64,000 bases of DNA from Paenibacillus sp. BJ-4 (GCF_020404765.1 NZ_JAIVEM010000088.1:186001-250000); one strand, 5' to 3'. Counted from the stretch's first letter, positions 26,318 to 36,584 are shown. Numbers and translations: made by a program. The notes: generated from the letters alone by a model not told the origin.

Positions 26318-26970
26318 AGTTTAGAATGCAATGGAGCCTTATGGATGTTTTCGCGAATTTAATTGCCTTATCACCTGCTATAGGCGGTTTACTGCTGTAT
26401 AACCGGCTTCCCGATGTGCTGGCCACTCATTTTAGCTTTGATAATACAGCAGACGGGTATATGAGTAAAAACGGTTCTATTCTCATGCTGGTGCTGTTGG
26501 GGCTGGTGCCTTTGCTCCTTCGGCTATCCCGCTACATGGACCCCAACAGAGTAAATTTCGAGAAATTTGCTAAAGCCTATGAGGTTACGCGTGTAGGCAC
26601 TTCGCTCATTATCGCTATAGCCGGTTGGGGAATGCTGCTGTATAACCTGAATTATCGGTTGCAGATGACTGCTATAATTTACGGGGTATTAGGTCTGTTG
26701 CTGCTGGTGCTTGGTAATTATATGACGCAGGTACAGCCGAACTTTACCTTCGGGATCCGTACACCCTGGACTTTGTCCAACCCGGAGGTCTGGCGTAAAA
26801 CGCACCGTTTCGGCGGGCCTATGATGATGCTTGGTGGTGCTTTGGGCTTGGTGGCGGCATGGGTCGATGGAGTGGCGGGAACAGTCATTTTTCTCACTGG
26901 ACTAGGTATATCCGTCGTCGCCCCTATACTCTATTCTTTCCTCCTGCATCGCAAATTAAATCAACAGTAG
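26314..26970 (+). CDS. sdpI: SdpI-family immunity membrane protein
   Basis: 218-residue membrane protein of the SdpI/YhfL family, which in Bacillus gives immunity to the SDP cannibalism toxin and signals to SdpR. It has the N-terminal DUF1648 motif (YNRLPDVLATHFSFDNTADGY) and the SdpI core with FGIRTPWTLSNPEVWRKTHR. Six hydrophobic segments. Overlaps sdpR by four bases (ATGA). No sdpA, sdpB or sdpC toxin gene is in the window, so it is an orphan immunity pair here. Confidence 0.88.
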   Translation: MKFRMQWSLMDVFANLIALSPAIGGLLLYNRLPDVLATHFSFDNTADGYMSKNGSILMLVLLGLVPLLLRLSRYMDPNRVNFEKFAKAYEVTRVGTSLIIAIAGWGMLLYNLNYRLQMTAIIYGVLGLLLLVLGNYMTQVQPNFTFGIRTPWTLSNPEVWRKTHRFGGPMMMLGGALGLVAAWVDGVAGTVIFLTGLGISVVAPILYSFLLHRKLNQQ

Positions 26971-27041
26971 GCATGCAGGACGTAGTAACTCTGTCTAGAC
27001 GGACGAAAGTGTATGAGAAGATCTCCGATGCATAAATAAAA

Positions 27042-27085
27042 AAGGAACCTCCTGGCTACGATTAACGCAGATTTGGAGGTTCCTT
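27042..27085 (-). terminator. inverted repeat between sdpI and araR remnant
   Basis: AAGGAACCTCC and GGAGGTTCCTT, perfect 11-bp arms with a 22-bp loop. The minus strand continues into TTTTTT, so it would terminate minus-strand transcription, yet no minus-strand gene lies upstream of it; it may be the relic of a lost neighbour. Confidence 0.5.
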
Positions 27086-28069
<984 letters not shown>

Positions 28070-28623
28070 AAGGGGTTCATAGAAAATGAAAAACAAATCA
28101 AGGAACATTATTTCCCTGACAGTCAATGTGAATAATCGAATGGAAACACGCAAAAAGGATATTACCATTGAACACTAGGCATTAGTTCCAATTCTGATAT
28201 GTAACTGTAGTGAATTTTTCCGTTTTTTCTGAAAGAGGCCTCTTGAGTGAGCCCCTTCTATTTCCTTAAAAATCGAATTGGTATAATGATGTCTTGCAAG
28301 AAATCTACGATGATCACGCTCCGCCTCTAATGGCTTTGGGCAAAGAAAACGTCATTCGGTCTACATGACAATTCCCCACCCGCAAGCTGGGCTGTTTTCC
28401 ATAGAAGTTGAATTTTTCGGCTTGTCATTGTACTCTGCGGCAGCGTTTGTTTTCTGAATGACCCATTGCCCTTTAAACCTAGTGCCTAATTGTCATATGA
28501 CACTTTGGAGTGACTTGGTATGGTGAGTGACGAAATGTAACTTGTTGGTATGACAAGTCCTTTGCCATACTTGGTTTTGCCGGACGCTATAAGGCAAAAA
28601 TACATTTCAAGGAGAAATCATTC
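28070..28623. other. non-coding, apparently decayed sequence
   Basis: 554 bp between the araR remnant and the serine hydrolase gene. A 30-codon frame starts at 28086, and a piece reading LQEIYDDHAPPLMALGKENV occurs near 28295, but neither has a ribosome binding site or a recognisable family. Base composition shifts along it, as in degraded sequence. The last 60 bases before 28624 should hold the promoter of the hydrolase gene; I could not define it. Confidence 0.45.
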
Positions 28624-30618
28624 ATGAAAAAAATGATTCACACCAGTCTCGCGGTTCTACTATTATCTGCTACGATAACTACCGCGTGTATGGCACCCAA
28701 CGGCGCGTCAGTTGCCGCACCCGTTAACCCACCAGTTACATCTGAAAAGGCTAGCATGGAGGGGCCGCGAGATGCCAAGGAACTAGAAGCTTTTGCAGAT
28801 GGTGTTTTTGCGGACAAGATGAAGAAGTTTAATACCGTTGGTTCTAATTTTGTGGTCGTCGCAGGTGGGAAAGTGATGCTAAGCAAAGGTTACGGTTATG
28901 CCGACAAGGGCAAAAAAATTCCTGTTGATAAAAATACCGTTTTCCAAATCGGCTCTGTTACAAAGTCATTCACTGCATTGGCAGCTATGCAGTTGGTCGA
29001 TAAGGGGAAAATGGATTTAAAACACGATATCCAAGAGTATTTAGGAGGAATAAAGGTTCCGAATAAAACAGGAAAAAAACTGACGATGTTTGATCTACTT
29101 ACATATTCAAGTGGATTTGATGATCCAGATATTTCCATGGAAATGCATCCAGAATACGCGGACAAATATTTTCCAATGAAGAAGTTCATTGCATCAAATA
29201 TGCCAACTGTTGTCAGGCCTCCAGGAGAAGCGTACACGTATGACAATTTTGGTTTCATGCTAGCGGGATATGCTGTAGCAAACGTAACGGGCATGTCATA
29301 TTCCCGATATATGGAAAAGAATATTTTCAAACCGTTAGGCATGAATTCGACGAGTGTGCGGTTTACCCCCCAATTGTTAAGCAGAATGGCTGCTCACTAT
29401 GGACCAACAGGTGAACTGATACCCTTGGACGGGTTTAAACCAACGGAAAAACCTGAAGGCGGTATAGTTTCAACAGCAGATGACATGGCGAAGTACCTCA
29501 TTATGCACCTGAACAAAGGCAAGTACAAAGGTAAAGAAGTGGTGAGTCCAAAGAGCATACAGCAAATGCACACATACCAATTATTCCCCGACAAGGAGTT
29601 CCCGGTTACAACAATTGGATTCGAAGGCTACTTCAAAGAGAAGATGAATAATCAGCATGTGATTCTAAAAGGAGGAAATGTTACAGGGCATTCTTCCTTG
29701 ATTGTTATTCTGCCTGAGAAGAATACAGCAATGTACATGTCCTACAATAACGACTCCATGATGAGTCTTGAAGTGTATGAAGAATTTATGAATCATTATT
29801 ATCCGAGAAAATCAGAAGTTCCAAAGTCAACCTACGCGACAATAAGTGAGCAGCAGGCCCAAGACTACTTGGGATTATACCAAAATACGCGTTTTGCTGC
29901 CTTAAGGACGAAGGTTTCGTATTCGGACGGAAAATTAATAATGGAGACAGGAACATCAGGCAAACATACACTAAAAATGATCCACCCTTTATTATTTGAA
30001 GATGAATCAGGTAATAAATTGACGTTTAATAAAAATCAAGCAGGCCATATTGCATATTTGTATTACATGCAGCTCCCAGACCTCGTTGCTTATGCGCAAA
30101 AAGTAAACATTGATTCACCATTTTCTGATGTACCTGCGGATAGTAAATATATTTCATATATAAACAACCTTAATGCTTTGAAAGTCATGAGCGGAAAGTC
30201 AGCCAACCTCTTCGATCCGAAAGGAACGATGACTCAGGGAGAATTCTCAGAAGTGCTGCTGCGCGCCCATGGGTGGTATAAACAACCTTTCATGATTGAA
30301 CCGAATAAAAAGCAGATGATGGCCGGACTACCTAATTATCAGCCTAATTCTCCTATCACTAGACAAATGGCGGCGGTAATGATCCAGAACCTGAAACAGG
30401 TTGAGCCTGGAACTAAGGTTAAATTGAGTGGCGAAACGGATGCTTGGGCAGTTAAGGCAGTCACAGCTCTTCTTTCCCAAGGTATCATGGACCCGGATAC
30501 CAAGATCAATTTAGACGGCTCCATAGACTTCCGCTCCAAACAGCTTTTGAAGCGTCAAGAAGCCAGTGCCTTGTTGGATCAAGCATTTAATTACTATACG
30601 TTGCCAATCAGTCACTAA
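28624..30618 (+). CDS. serine hydrolase (beta-lactamase/PBP4* family) with SLH-like tail
   Basis: 664-residue exported lipoprotein. A signal peptide ends in the lipobox TTAC (Cys22). The serine hydrolase domain, about 45-400, carries SVTK (SxxK), YDNFG (YxN) and GHSS near the third motif; this family covers DD-peptidases, esterases and self-resistance enzymes, so the reaction is open. A beta-barrel accessory region follows (about 410-500). The tail, from FSDVPADSKYISYINNLNA to the end, resembles two or three degenerate S-layer homology repeats, which may hold it at the cell wall. AAGGAG precedes the ATG. Confidence 0.85.
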   Translation: MKKMIHTSLAVLLLSATITTACMAPNGASVAAPVNPPVTSEKASMEGPRDAKELEAFADGVFADKMKKFNTVGSNFVVVAGGKVMLSKGYGYADKGKKIPVDKNTVFQIGSVTKSFTALAAMQLVDKGKMDLKHDIQEYLGGIKVPNKTGKKLTMFDLLTYSSGFDDPDISMEMHPEYADKYFPMKKFIASNMPTVVRPPGEAYTYDNFGFMLAGYAVANVTGMSYSRYMEKNIFKPLGMNSTSVRFTPQLLSRMAAHYGPTGELIPLDGFKPTEKPEGGIVSTADDMAKYLIMHLNKGKYKGKEVVSPKSIQQMHTYQLFPDKEFPVTTIGFEGYFKEKMNNQHVILKGGNVTGHSSLIVILPEKNTAMYMSYNNDSMMSLEVYEEFMNHYYPRKSEVPKSTYATISEQQAQDYLGLYQNTRFAALRTKVSYSDGKLIMETGTSGKHTLKMIHPLLFEDESGNKLTFNKNQAGHIAYLYYMQLPDLVAYAQKVNIDSPFSDVPADSKYISYINNLNALKVMSGKSANLFDPKGTMTQGEFSEVLLRAHGWYKQPFMIEPNKKQMMAGLPNYQPNSPITRQMAAVMIQNLKQVEPGTKVKLSGETDAWAVKAVTALLSQGIMDPDTKINLDGSIDFRSKQLLKRQEASALLDQAFNYYTLPISH

Positions 30619-30809
30619 TTCAAAAGATTAAATAGAAAAAGTAAAATAATAATCTTTAAAGTATTCATATGGCGGGTCTTTGTCAATACGAAGCAGGATT
30701 ACTGCGGAAGCTGGCATGAGCAACGATGATAAAAAACATCAGGTATAAACCATGTGTAACTCAAGCCTCATCTCAAAGCACTGCGATATTCGTATACTCC
30801 TAATATTCA

Positions 30810-30845
30810 AAAACGCTACTGACAACGGGATGTCAGTAGCGTTTT
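30810..30845. terminator. bidirectional terminator after serine hydrolase gene
   Basis: Perfect 15-bp inverted repeat AAAACGCTACTGACA/TGTCAGTAGCGTTTT with a six-base loop and T-rich flanks. It lies between convergent genes. Confidence 0.85.
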
Positions 30846-30904
30846 ACATTTTTTCGGATTCCTCGTAAATCCGATTTCGGAATGTTCAGGTTCCAGGTAT
30901 ACGA

Positions 30905-31432
30905 TTATTCGTTATTCGGCGTGGCCGGACTAGCCGTGGGCATCAAGCCTTTAACGGCGCCGAGAAACGGGCGAATGGACTTGATCATGCCGTAGCCCAT
31001 CTTCACGACCGGGACAAATTTCTGGATCATGCCGAACAGCCGCAAGCCGCTGCCGAGCATACCGCCAAGCCCTCCTGCGCCTGCAGTGGAGCCGCCAAGG
31101 CCGCCTAACAGCGAGCCCATCATCGGCAGGAATGCCGACACCTTGGCGTCCGGCTTGCGGGAGCGCGAACGGCCAGACGGTTTACGTGCGCCGCTTTTCC
31201 GGTTGCCGAGACGGACGCCCGGGGCATGCGAACTGGCTCTGCGTTTGAGAGGTCGGGAATTTTGCCTCCCGGAAGAAGCGCGTGGAGGAGCTCCAGCACT
31301 GGCAAGTATCAACCCGCCGCGATTAACATCGGTGATGTAGCCGACATAAGTCTCTCCGCTGTGCAGGGTGACACAGACCGGACGGCCTTGAAACTTCTTA
31401 GCCCGTGCACGCATCTCTTTCGATTGTGCCAT
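30905..31432 (-). CDS. basic protein with hydrophobic Gly-rich tail, YqfQ-like plan
   Basis: 175 residues in three parts. The N-terminal 45 residues (GRPVCVTLHSGETYVGYITD) look like a small Sm-type beta-barrel. The middle (about 50-95) is Arg/Ser/Lys-rich, nucleic-acid-like in charge. The C-terminal part is a Gly-rich hydrophobic stretch (GGLGGMLGSGLRLFGMIQKF, then MIKSIRPFLGAVKGLMP) like that of the protein at 2689-3204, but with the basic and hydrophobic parts in reverse order. Function unknown. GAGGTGA precedes the ATG. Confidence 0.6.
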   Translation of the reverse strand: MAQSKEMRARAKKFQGRPVCVTLHSGETYVGYITDVNRGGLILASAGAPPRASSGRQNSRPLKRRASSHAPGVRLGNRKSGARKPSGRSRSRKPDAKVSAFLPMMGSLLGGLGGSTAGAGGLGGMLGSGLRLFGMIQKFVPVVKMGYGMIKSIRPFLGAVKGLMPTASPATPNNE

Positions 31433-31591
31433 GGAAGTTCACCTCGCTCACTGATTATAATTCAGTTTACGCCAGGGGCGGGCTGTCTGCTTGTGCGAAT
31501 GGGACATACGCACGCCAAAAATCGCTTGATGATCTCGCCGCCGTTCAAGTCCTCCCAAGAATAACACCGCTAACCACAGCCCCACACTAAA

Positions 31592-32233
31592 TCAAGAGAA
31601 TTGCCAAAAACCTGCTACTGGATGTTGTATCTCAGTCGTCCCCATTTTGGCGAAAATATATAGTGACCCAAAACCAAAAGGATAATTGTAATCCTCTTGA
31701 AGCAACGTTTCGGGATAACCATCTTCATCTACCTGAAATAAAAAAGAGAATGACTCATCCTTGAGCTTCGTAAAATAATAGTCTTCATTTTGAATAAGTC
31801 TCGGGTTTCCGCCCACTTTGATCAAAAAAGGCTGATCCATCGATTTTTCGTCATGGCTTAGTTTCCCGTCTGAAATTGCATGCTTTATAAGACCTGGGTT
31901 AGTAAACATATCTTTGACGCTTTCAGTTGAAATGGGATGCTCAATCACCTTGACCGAGCAATTAGGATAAATGTTGTTTTCCAAATACTCCTCATAGTCT
32001 TCAGGGATGAAAATCGAAATCATGCTCTCCGGTTTAAAGGGATGGACGAGGCTCAAGTAAAAAACATATTTTGGGTTACCTTCGTGGATGAAATCTGATT
32101 GATCATCAAAGAAGTCGGGTGCATTCCCGCCGATCCAGCCTGCACTATGTTCGTTCGATAGGGCCGATCCCGCATAATAAAGAATACAAGCTGTTCTCTC
32201 AACTAAAATATTCATTTGATTTTCATTAGGCAT
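31592..32233 (-). CDS. DUF1963 (YwqG)-like protein
   Basis: 213-residue cytoplasmic protein. The C-terminal SFLFQVDEDGYPETL and FGFGSLYIFAK resemble the DUF1963/YwqG family, whose members often sit in toxin-immunity neighbourhoods. The assignment is by pattern and is tentative. No membrane segment. ATG 32231-32233 follows AGGGAGAG. 33 bases separate it from the DUF4303 gene, so the two probably form one transcript. Confidence 0.6.
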   Translation of the reverse strand: MPNENQMNILVERTACILYYAGSALSNEHSAGWIGGNAPDFFDDQSDFIHEGNPKYVFYLSLVHPFKPESMISIFIPEDYEEYLENNIYPNCSVKVIEHPISTESVKDMFTNPGLIKHAISDGKLSHDEKSMDQPFLIKVGGNPRLIQNEDYYFTKLKDESFSFLFQVDEDGYPETLLQEDYNYPFGFGSLYIFAKMGTTEIQHPVAGFWQFS

Positions 32234-32266
32234 TTTACAACTCTCCCTCAAGAAACGCGAATGCCC

Positions 32267-32827
32267 TTACTCCGCTGCTTCCACCAGCCATGCTTGCATA
32301 GCCGGAGACTCCGCCCGATTCAAACGTAAGGCGATTTCGGTATTGGTCTCATCCGGCGGCATGACCTCGACAAGGACGCATACAGCCTCTCGCGGTTGAT
32401 TCAAGGCAAACACGCCTTCATCATCGAGCATTTGCATCGCCAGCTCCATGGCCTTCAGCCTCGAATCAAATTCACGATTCCATTCGTCAGCTTCAAGCTC
32501 CGCAATAGAAGGACGTCTCATAAACAATTGTTTAACATCATCGAAGTCCTCATCCCTGAAACAACAATAGGGTGAATCGGCATAGGACCATTTGATGAGT
32601 TCCGCAATCGTTGACCCCGGCATGTCACTTACTTCTCCTTGCCTGGCCGCTTCCCTCTCCAAGGCCTCCCATGACCAGGCGGAGATGCTTGGCGCATGTC
32701 CCTCTCCAGTAGTAAATAGCGTGCAGTAATAGTAACGTTCGCCATTTTCAAAAAGAGTGCGAAAGGACGTCCTAGCCACATCGGCAATCTCTGCCGCCAG
32801 CGCCTCTATTCCTTGCGTCGGTTTCAT
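32267..32827 (-). CDS. DUF4303-like protein
   Basis: 186-residue soluble protein. RYYYCTLFTTGEGHAPSISA, followed by WSYADSPYC and a long acidic helix (RLKAMELAMQMLDDEG), fits the DUF4303 family, which is frequent among immunity proteins of polymorphic toxin loci. No toxin gene lies beside it. Upstream gene of a two-gene unit with the DUF1963-like gene. Confidence 0.65.
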   Translation of the reverse strand: MKPTQGIEALAAEIADVARTSFRTLFENGERYYYCTLFTTGEGHAPSISAWSWEALEREAARQGEVSDMPGSTIAELIKWSYADSPYCCFRDEDFDDVKQLFMRRPSIAELEADEWNREFDSRLKAMELAMQMLDDEGVFALNQPREAVCVLVEVMPPDETNTEIALRLNRAESPAMQAWLVEAAE

Positions 32828-32948
32828 GACATTCGCCCCTTAGCCCTATAAAATATATATCTTATTTCCATTATAAAAATTGTTTGTCCTAAATCTACCT
32901 ACTTTCTACCTGAATCCTGGAAATATGGGCGATTTACTCCCTCATGAT

Positions 32949-32997
32949 AAAAGAGGATGTCTCTCCGTTATTTTTCGGCTTTGAGACACCCTCTTTT
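32949..32997. terminator. bidirectional terminator after the GTPase gene
   Basis: AAAAGAGG.TGTCTC pairs with GAGACA.CCTCTTTT around an AT-rich loop; T-runs on both strands. About 100 bases past the stop codon of the Tet(M)-like gene. Confidence 0.75.
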
Positions 32998-33094
32998 GAA
33001 CTATTTTGCATCCACTACAACATTTTTACCGTCACTTGAGGTATGGTTTTTTGCTCTCCTACCTGGAGTTTCATCTCCATTAGAGCAAGCTCAT

Positions 33095-35059
33095 TCAAGG
33101 TTCTAATTCAAGGTGCATCTTGGCTTCCGCCTCATCCCATGGCACCGAGTAACCCGCCCCCTTGGCGCAAAAGATGGAGGAGGATGTATACAGTGGGTCT
33201 GCCCCTTTGCGGTAGCCTATCCGCTCTATGACTTCCTCCGTATTATGGCAGCGATCATAGCCGCTGAACACGCAGCGGATACTGCCTCGTCCATGCGTAA
33301 AGGATGCAAATTCGGCACTGTAGTTCATGAAAGTCGACACGGGCACCCTGCCCGTGACCACCGCTTGCGTTCCGGTTGTCTGCGGCGGATTAAAAATACC
33401 TGAAGCACGCTGAATATCGGACAGTACCCTGCCCATTTCATCGATAGCGACCTTGATTTTGAAATCGTAATAGGGCTCCAGCAGCACGTTGTCCGCCTTC
33501 TCCAGTCCCTGTCGTAGTGCTCGAAAGGCAGCCTCACGAAAATCGCCACCATGGGTATGTTCTTTATGCGCGCGGCCCCTCAGCAGCGTAATGTTCACGT
33601 CGGTGACCGGCATGCCGGTCAGCAGTCCGTGATGCTCCCGTTCATAGAGATGATTCCGAATCAGATTCTGATAGCTGACATTCAGATCATCGGCATGACA
33701 TCTGCTTTCGAACATGATGCCGTTGCCCCTTGCTCCCGGTTCAATCAGCAAATGCACTTCAGCATAATGCCTGAGCGGTTCGAAGTGGCCGTACCCTTTC
33801 ACAGCCGATTGAATCGTTTCCTTATACAAGATTTCCGGTTGTCCAAAAGAGATAGCAAAGCCAAACCGCTCTCTAACAAGCTGCTCCAGCACTTCCAGCT
33901 GAATCAATCCCATGACGCGGATAGAAATCTCCTGCAATTTCTCATCCCAAACGACGTTCAGAGACGGCTCCTCCGCCTCCAGCGTGCGAAAAGCACCGAG
34001 CACCTTCTGTACATGTATCGAATTGTCGAATAATACCTTCGATTGTAACGTCGGTTCCGACTCGTAAGCTAACTTGTCCGATATCGCCCCCAGGCCTTGT
34101 CCAGCCTCGGCGGCGGACAATCCAGCAACCGCAAACAAATCGCCGGCCTCCACCTGTTCCACCGACTGCGATTTAAGGCCGTTAAACATGAAGAGTCGCG
34201 TAACTTTTTCGTCATATTGAACCCCGCCGCTCTCGTAACTAAGCTGTTCTCTCACCTTCAGCTGACCACCCAGCGCCTTAATGAACGTGAGTCTCGCTCC
34301 GCCTGCATCGTGCCGAATTTTATAAACCCGCCCCTGGAATGAAGCATTCTCGTCATAAGTGGTTGTCGTCAGCAGATGCAGCTGATCCAGAAATTCAATG
34401 ACGCCTGTATCCTGAAGCGCAGAGCCGTAAGCACAGGGGAATAGAAGACCCGCCGCTATCATCCTCTGCAAGGCCTCTAGCCAGAAGCCCGAATCCTCTC
34501 TCCCCTCCAGGAATGCTTCCAGCAAAGCTTCGTCCCGCTCCGCCATGGCCTCCCGCAGCGGCTCGCCGACTATGCCGTCAGCGAAGCTCTGTGTAATGCA
34601 GCATACTTCCCCCGTCAACTGCTGACGGATATCCGCCTCGGTTCTGCCTGCATCCGCGCCGATCCGATCCGTCTTGTTGATAAAGAAGAACGTCGGAATC
34701 CGATGCTTGCGCAGCAGCTGCCAGACCGTCTCCGTATGGCCCTGAACACCTTCAACTGCGCTTACAATCAGGATGGCATAATCAATAACCTGAATTGCCC
34801 GCTCCATCTCCGGGGAGAAATCGACGTGTCCAGGCGTGTCTATTAAATAATAGCTGTCTCCTTTATATTCTATTACCGCCTGATCTGCGAACACCGTAAT
34901 GCCCCTTGCCCGCTCGATGTCGTGGCTGTCCAGAAACGCATCCTGATGATCCACCCGCCCCCGCGACCGGATACTGTTCGTATGGTACAACAGCTGTTCC
35001 GCAAAAGTTGTCTTACCTGCATCCACATGGGCGAACAGGCCAATCGTTAGTCGCTTCAT
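33095..35059 (-). CDS. Tet(M)-like ribosomal protection GTPase
   Basis: 654-residue translation GTPase, related to EF-G and closest in layout to tetracycline ribosomal protection proteins. The GTPase motifs are AHVDAGKTT (about 10-18), RGIT, DTPGH near 75 and NKTD near 129. EF-G-like domains II to V follow, and a short C-terminal helix region (SSSIFCAKGAGYSVPWDE) corresponds to the part that reaches the decoding site. No transposon, integrase or other resistance gene is nearby, so it looks chromosomal; whether it gives tetracycline resistance is not shown. AAGTGGG precedes the ATG. Confidence 0.8.
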   Translation of the reverse strand: MKRLTIGLFAHVDAGKTTFAEQLLYHTNSIRSRGRVDHQDAFLDSHDIERARGITVFADQAVIEYKGDSYYLIDTPGHVDFSPEMERAIQVIDYAILIVSAVEGVQGHTETVWQLLRKHRIPTFFFINKTDRIGADAGRTEADIRQQLTGEVCCITQSFADGIVGEPLREAMAERDEALLEAFLEGREDSGFWLEALQRMIAAGLLFPCAYGSALQDTGVIEFLDQLHLLTTTTYDENASFQGRVYKIRHDAGGARLTFIKALGGQLKVREQLSYESGGVQYDEKVTRLFMFNGLKSQSVEQVEAGDLFAVAGLSAAEAGQGLGAISDKLAYESEPTLQSKVLFDNSIHVQKVLGAFRTLEAEEPSLNVVWDEKLQEISIRVMGLIQLEVLEQLVRERFGFAISFGQPEILYKETIQSAVKGYGHFEPLRHYAEVHLLIEPGARGNGIMFESRCHADDLNVSYQNLIRNHLYEREHHGLLTGMPVTDVNITLLRGRAHKEHTHGGDFREAAFRALRQGLEKADNVLLEPYYDFKIKVAIDEMGRVLSDIQRASGIFNPPQTTGTQAVVTGRVPVSTFMNYSAEFASFTHGRGSIRCVFSGYDRCHNTEEVIERIGYRKGADPLYTSSSIFCAKGAGYSVPWDEAEAKMHLELEP

Positions 35060-35587
35060 AGAATCCCACTTTCAACGCTTCTTGTTAATACTGCTCATTT
35101 TATTAAAGCATAGAAATCGGGAGATAGGTAGGAGTTGGTTTTGAGTGAGGGTCTTTTTTCATAGGCAGAAGATAAAAACAACGAGTTACATTTATGTTGA
35201 GCGATTTCTCCAGAACAATAATAAAGAACTCCGGTAATGCAAGTTACTAATCTCCAATTAAATTGAATTTTTTTATAAATATTGGTTATCTATTCAAATT
35301 ACCCACCCTCTATTTTAACTTCTTCGCTTCAGATATTTCAGAACTTTCCAACATAGTTGCCAATCAATTATCTCTAATTTAATTTTACTAATCAGTTTTA
35401 AAATCATTTGCCCTACTTGTGATACGGTTCTTCGTGATTGCTTAGTTAGTAAAGCGGATTATTAGTTGGTTGAAATGCAAAGTTATTAACCTTAATTATG
35501 GGGATGGGGTTCCCAAAAAAGTAATCGAAGTCAGCTTCGAAGCATTACTTTACTTTTGGGAGGTTCGAGAACGATGACAACCCCCTA
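35060..35587. other. AT-rich intergenic region
   Basis: 528 bp without a gene, between the Tet(M)-like gene and the azoreductase remnant. I looked for the short leader peptide and stacked hairpins that control tet(M) in conjugative elements and saw none. The only clear structure is a hairpin at 35512-35560. The base composition is markedly more AT-rich than the neighbouring genes. Confidence 0.5.
35512..35560 (-). terminator. hairpin downstream of azoreductase remnant
   Basis: CCCAAAA and TTTTGGG arms with inner AGTAAT/ATTACT and CGAAG/CTTCG pairings form a long stem about 28 bases past the ancestral stop codon. Confidence 0.7.
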
Positions 35588-36215
35588 TTAGAAGCGTTTG
35601 GCGACGTCTGTAGCATGAGCAATTGCTTTTTCTTTAATAGCTGGAGCTTTCTCTAATGATGCCGTTCCTTCAACAAAAATTGCCTCAATATATTGAATCC
35701 CATAGAACTGTAAAACCTTAGTAAGATAGCTGTATCCCATTTCAACTGCAGCAAGAGGACCTTCCGAATAAACGGAACCACTAGCTTGAATGTGTAGGCT
35801 TTCTTGCCGGACAACAGACCTACAGGACCATTTTTGGTATATTTGAAAGTCTTACCCGCAACTGAAGCCGCATCAGTGTATGCTTTCAAAACCAGTGGGA
35901 TTGAGAAATTCCACATAGGGGAAACATACACGTACTTATCAGCAGCCACGTATTGATCAACAATCGCATCAAGACGAGCTATTTTTGATTTCTCAGCATC
36001 AGACAGTTGATCGAAAGATGAACCCGACCGAAGCTTTCCCCAACCACGTAAAACATCTGCATCGAATTGCGGGATATTCTCTTTGTACAGATCCAAATAG
36101 ACAATTTCATCTGTTGGATTAGCTTCACGGTACGCTTCAATAAATTCTTTGCCCACAGCGAGGCTAAAAGATTCCTGAGGATCAAGGGGATGTGCGGTAA
36201 AAAAGGTACTGTAAC
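35588..36215 (-). pseudogene. azoR: FMN-dependent azoreductase, frameshifted
   Basis: The middle frame (35653-36156 region) reads as a flavodoxin-like NADH:quinone/azo oxidoreductase: [40 protein letters not shown]. After LSGKKAY one base is missing. The true continuation, [20 protein letters not shown] to DVAKRF, then runs in another frame to the stop at 35588. At the N-terminus the piece [14 protein letters not shown] is cut off from its start by another shift near 36205. The start region abuts the divergent regulator gene, leaving no room for a promoter. AzoR enzymes reduce quinones and azo compounds with NADH. Confidence 0.85.
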
Positions 36216-36227
36216 GGAGGCCAACGT

Positions 36228-36584
36228 ATGCAAAAGAACCCTGTCCAATGTCAATTCGTTGTGGCGCTGGATTCGATCGTCGGCAAATGGAAACCGATTA
36301 TTCTTTATCATTTGCTTCAAGGTAAACCTTTGCGGTTCAATGAGCTAAGAAGATTGCTGCCCGATATTACTCAAAGGATGCTCACGCTCCATCTGCGCGA
36401 ATTGGAGGAGGAAGAGATCGTTAAACGAGTCATTTATCCGCAAATCCCGCCGAAAGTGGAATACTCCATCACGGAATACGGTATGAGCCTGTCTCCGGTT
36501 TTGGAAACCCTACATCAATGGGGATTGGCCCATATCGAGCGAAAGCAGCTCATAAAGAAGAAAAATGAACAAGAAACGGACTAG
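36228..36584 (+). CDS. HxlR-family transcriptional regulator
   Basis: 118-residue winged-helix protein of the HxlR/YodB family, which often senses quinones or aldehydes through an N-terminal cysteine. Here Cys8 ([20 protein letters not shown]) is in the conserved place. The DNA-binding part continues with [24 protein letters not shown] precedes the ATG. It is divergent from the broken azoreductase, which such regulators commonly control; its own upstream region has been replaced by the remnant's 5' end, so its present expression is doubtful. Confidence 0.85.
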   Translation: MQKNPVQCQFVVALDSIVGKWKPIILYHLLQGKPLRFNELRRLLPDITQRMLTLHLRELEEEEIVKRVIYPQIPPKVEYSITEYGMSLSPVLETLHQWGLAHIERKQLIKKKNEQETD

